Shown here one piece after another: positions 63,104-64,000 of a stretch of DNA of 64,000 bases; within the stretch, counting starts at the first letter, position 1, and each line of letters begins with the position of its first letter. Made by a program: the position numbers and the translations under genes. Source of the DNA: [Clostridium] leptum DSM 753 (GTDB taxonomy: Bacteria; Bacillota; Clostridia; Oscillospirales; Acutalibacteraceae); assembly GCA_000154345.1 (NCBI GenBank), contig DS480344.1:35330-99329 (forward strand), given 5' to 3'. The notes below the pieces were generated by a model. That model ran no database searches and was not told where the DNA came from. It was given only the letters and a program-made list of their open reading frames with translations.

Positions 63104-63166
63104 CTTAGTTTTGTACTCCTTTCTTAGAATAATTGAGTACCGCAGGGAATGGGCAAAGGCTATAAT
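63104..63166 (+). promoter_or_regulatory. Promoter with tandem CTTAG boxes before permease operon
   Basis: CTTAG (63104-63108) and CTTAGAATAATTGAG (63123-63137) are 19 nt apart. TATAAT (63161-63166) starts 23 nt after the second box. The second box matches the lipoprotein promoters at 14 of 15 positions, while the sequence between the boxes and the -10 has diverged. Confidence 0.65.
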
Positions 63167-63203
63167 AAAGGTAAGAAAAGATTAACGGGTAAGGAGGGGG
63201 AAT

Positions 63204-63296
63204 ATGAGGCGTGGGGGCAGATGGCTTCATAGTGCCGGAAAAGCGATGGGCCGTCCGGAGCGGATATGGTTTACAGAAAGAATAAACAAAGATTAA
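63204..63296 (+). CDS. Possible 30-residue leader peptide
   Basis: AAGGAGGGGG (63191-63200), the strongest ribosome site in this gap, directly precedes an ATG opening a 30-codon frame (starts MRRGGRWLHSAGK, ends RINKD, rich in Arg and Lys). It stops 25 nt before the permease start, whose own ribosome site is weaker. It could be a leader peptide for translational coupling, or chance. Confidence 0.35.
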   Translation: MRRGGRWLHSAGKAMGRPERIWFTERINKD

Positions 63297-63321
63297 ACAA
63301 GGTTTGGAAAGTGGTGAAACA

Positions 63322-64000
63322 ATGAAAAAGCTGAAAAAATTTTTTCGATATGACAACATAGGATATTTTTTCGTGCTTCCGGCAGTGATTTACATGCTGT
63401 TTTTTGTGGGCTACCCTATTGTAAGCAACTTCATTTTAAGCTTTCAGGATGTAACGGTAAAGACCTTAAGCAGCCCCAATAAGCCCTTTGCTGGAATCGA
63501 AAACTATCAGACCCTGTTCCAGGATGAGGTTTTGCGGACCTCCATTATCAACACTCTGCTGTTTACAGTGCTGTGCCTGGTATTCCAGTTTATGATCGGT
63601 TTTCTGCTGGCCTTGTTCTTTAACCGCAGGTTTTCCTTTGCCAAGCCGGTCAGGGGATTGCTGATGATGCCCTGGATGATCCCGATCACGGTAACCGCCC
63701 TGATCTTTAAATTTATGTTCAGCTCTAATGTGGGCATCATCAATCAGGCGCTGATGGGAATCGGCCTGATCAGCGCTCCGATCGACTGGCTGACCCAGCC
63801 GGCAACGGCGATGATCGCCCTGATTATCTCCAATGTTTGGATCGGCATCCCCTTTAATATGATTTTGATTTCCACAGGCCTGACCACCATTCCCACGGAG
63901 CTTTACGAGAGCGCGGGCATTGACGGCGCCAATAAGCTTCAGACGTTCTGGAAGATCACAGTGCCCATGCTGAAGCCTACCATCGGTTCGGTGCTGATCC
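63322..64000 (+). CDS. Carbohydrate ABC transporter permease (3' truncated by window)
   Basis: The first 226 residues of a MalF/UgpA-like permease are visible. FFVLPAVIYMLFFVGYPIVS is the first helix, and the EAA loop reads LYESAGIDGANKLQTFWKITVP (Ser in place of the second Ala). It probably serves the two lipoproteins encoded at 44721 and 56137, as it shares their promoter boxes. A MalG-type partner should follow beyond the window. Confidence 0.92.
   Translation, partial: MKKLKKFFRYDNIGYFFVLPAVIYMLFFVGYPIVSNFILSFQDVTVKTLSSPNKPFAGIENYQTLFQDEVLRTSIINTLLFTVLCLVFQFMIGFLLALFFNRRFSFAKPVRGLLMMPWMIPITVTALIFKFMFSSNVGIINQALMGIGLISAPIDWLTQPATAMIALIISNVWIGIPFNMILISTGLTTIPTELYESAGIDGANKLQTFWKITVPMLKPTIGSVLI

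Overview
The window looks like a chromosomal stretch of an anaerobic Firmicute of class Clostridia, probably a gut Lachnospiraceae or Oscillospiraceae relative. The reasons are the stacked carbohydrate ABC-transporter loci with their own glycoside hydrolases, AraC/YesN-type regulators, giant surface proteins ending in a QTGD-type sorting signal instead of classical LPXTG, and a decayed mobile island with clustered large serine recombinases. No rRNA, tRNA or CRISPR array was recognised. Family assignments come from reading motifs; no database search was run.

Layout. (1) 1-5779: a sugar ABC importer (binding protein cut by the window edge, two permeases), a GH51 alpha-L-arabinofuranosidase, and the frameshifted remains of a wall-anchored surface protein. 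(2) 6263-15202: recombinase island with a sigma-70-like protein, a structured intergenic region, a DinG/XPD-like helicase, a DUF4313-like protein, a stand-alone resolvase-like domain, two small unknowns and three large-serine-recombinase-type genes in tandem, the middle one lacking the catalytic domain. (3) 15702-21104: an 1800-residue surface protein (LamG, GH141-like beta-helix, five Ig-like repeats, sorting signal), followed by further mobile-element debris (AbrB-like gene, broken parM-like gene). (4) 22896-32288: 2-hydroxyacid dehydrogenase, sugar-binding protein, two permeases, Gfo/Idh/MocA oxidoreductase, AraC regulator and GH38 alpha-mannosidase. (5) 32889-44067: a divergent locus. Leftward are an AraC regulator, a GH127 beta-L-arabinofuranosidase and an atypical Gfo/Idh/MocA protein. 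Rightward are a LacI regulator, an ABC importer and a GH116 enzyme. The 357-bp divergent gap holds three sigma-A-type promoters, each with a GATAATT-type operator just downstream of its -10. (6) 44581-64000: a duplicated surface-enzyme system. Two almost identical binding-protein genes (44721, 56137) each precede a giant anchored enzyme (46157, 57669). These two enzymes share leader, C-terminus and 3' flank but differ in the middle. A YesM/YesN two-component system lies between the two units, and a permease gene runs off the right end.

How it may work together. The anchored enzymes and intracellular glycosidases (GH51, GH127, GH116, GH38) would trim arabinose-, mannose- and beta-glucoside/xyloside-containing glycans, with matching ABC importers taking up the products. 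No ATPase subunit is encoded here; such importers commonly share an MsmK/MsiK-type ATPase encoded elsewhere. The best new observation is a pair of CTTAG boxes about 19-20 nt apart. The second box stands 23 nt before the -10 element of both binding-protein promoters and of the last permease operon, and in weaker form before the histidine-kinase gene. This suggests a local YesN-controlled regulon joining the duplicated units and the two-component system.
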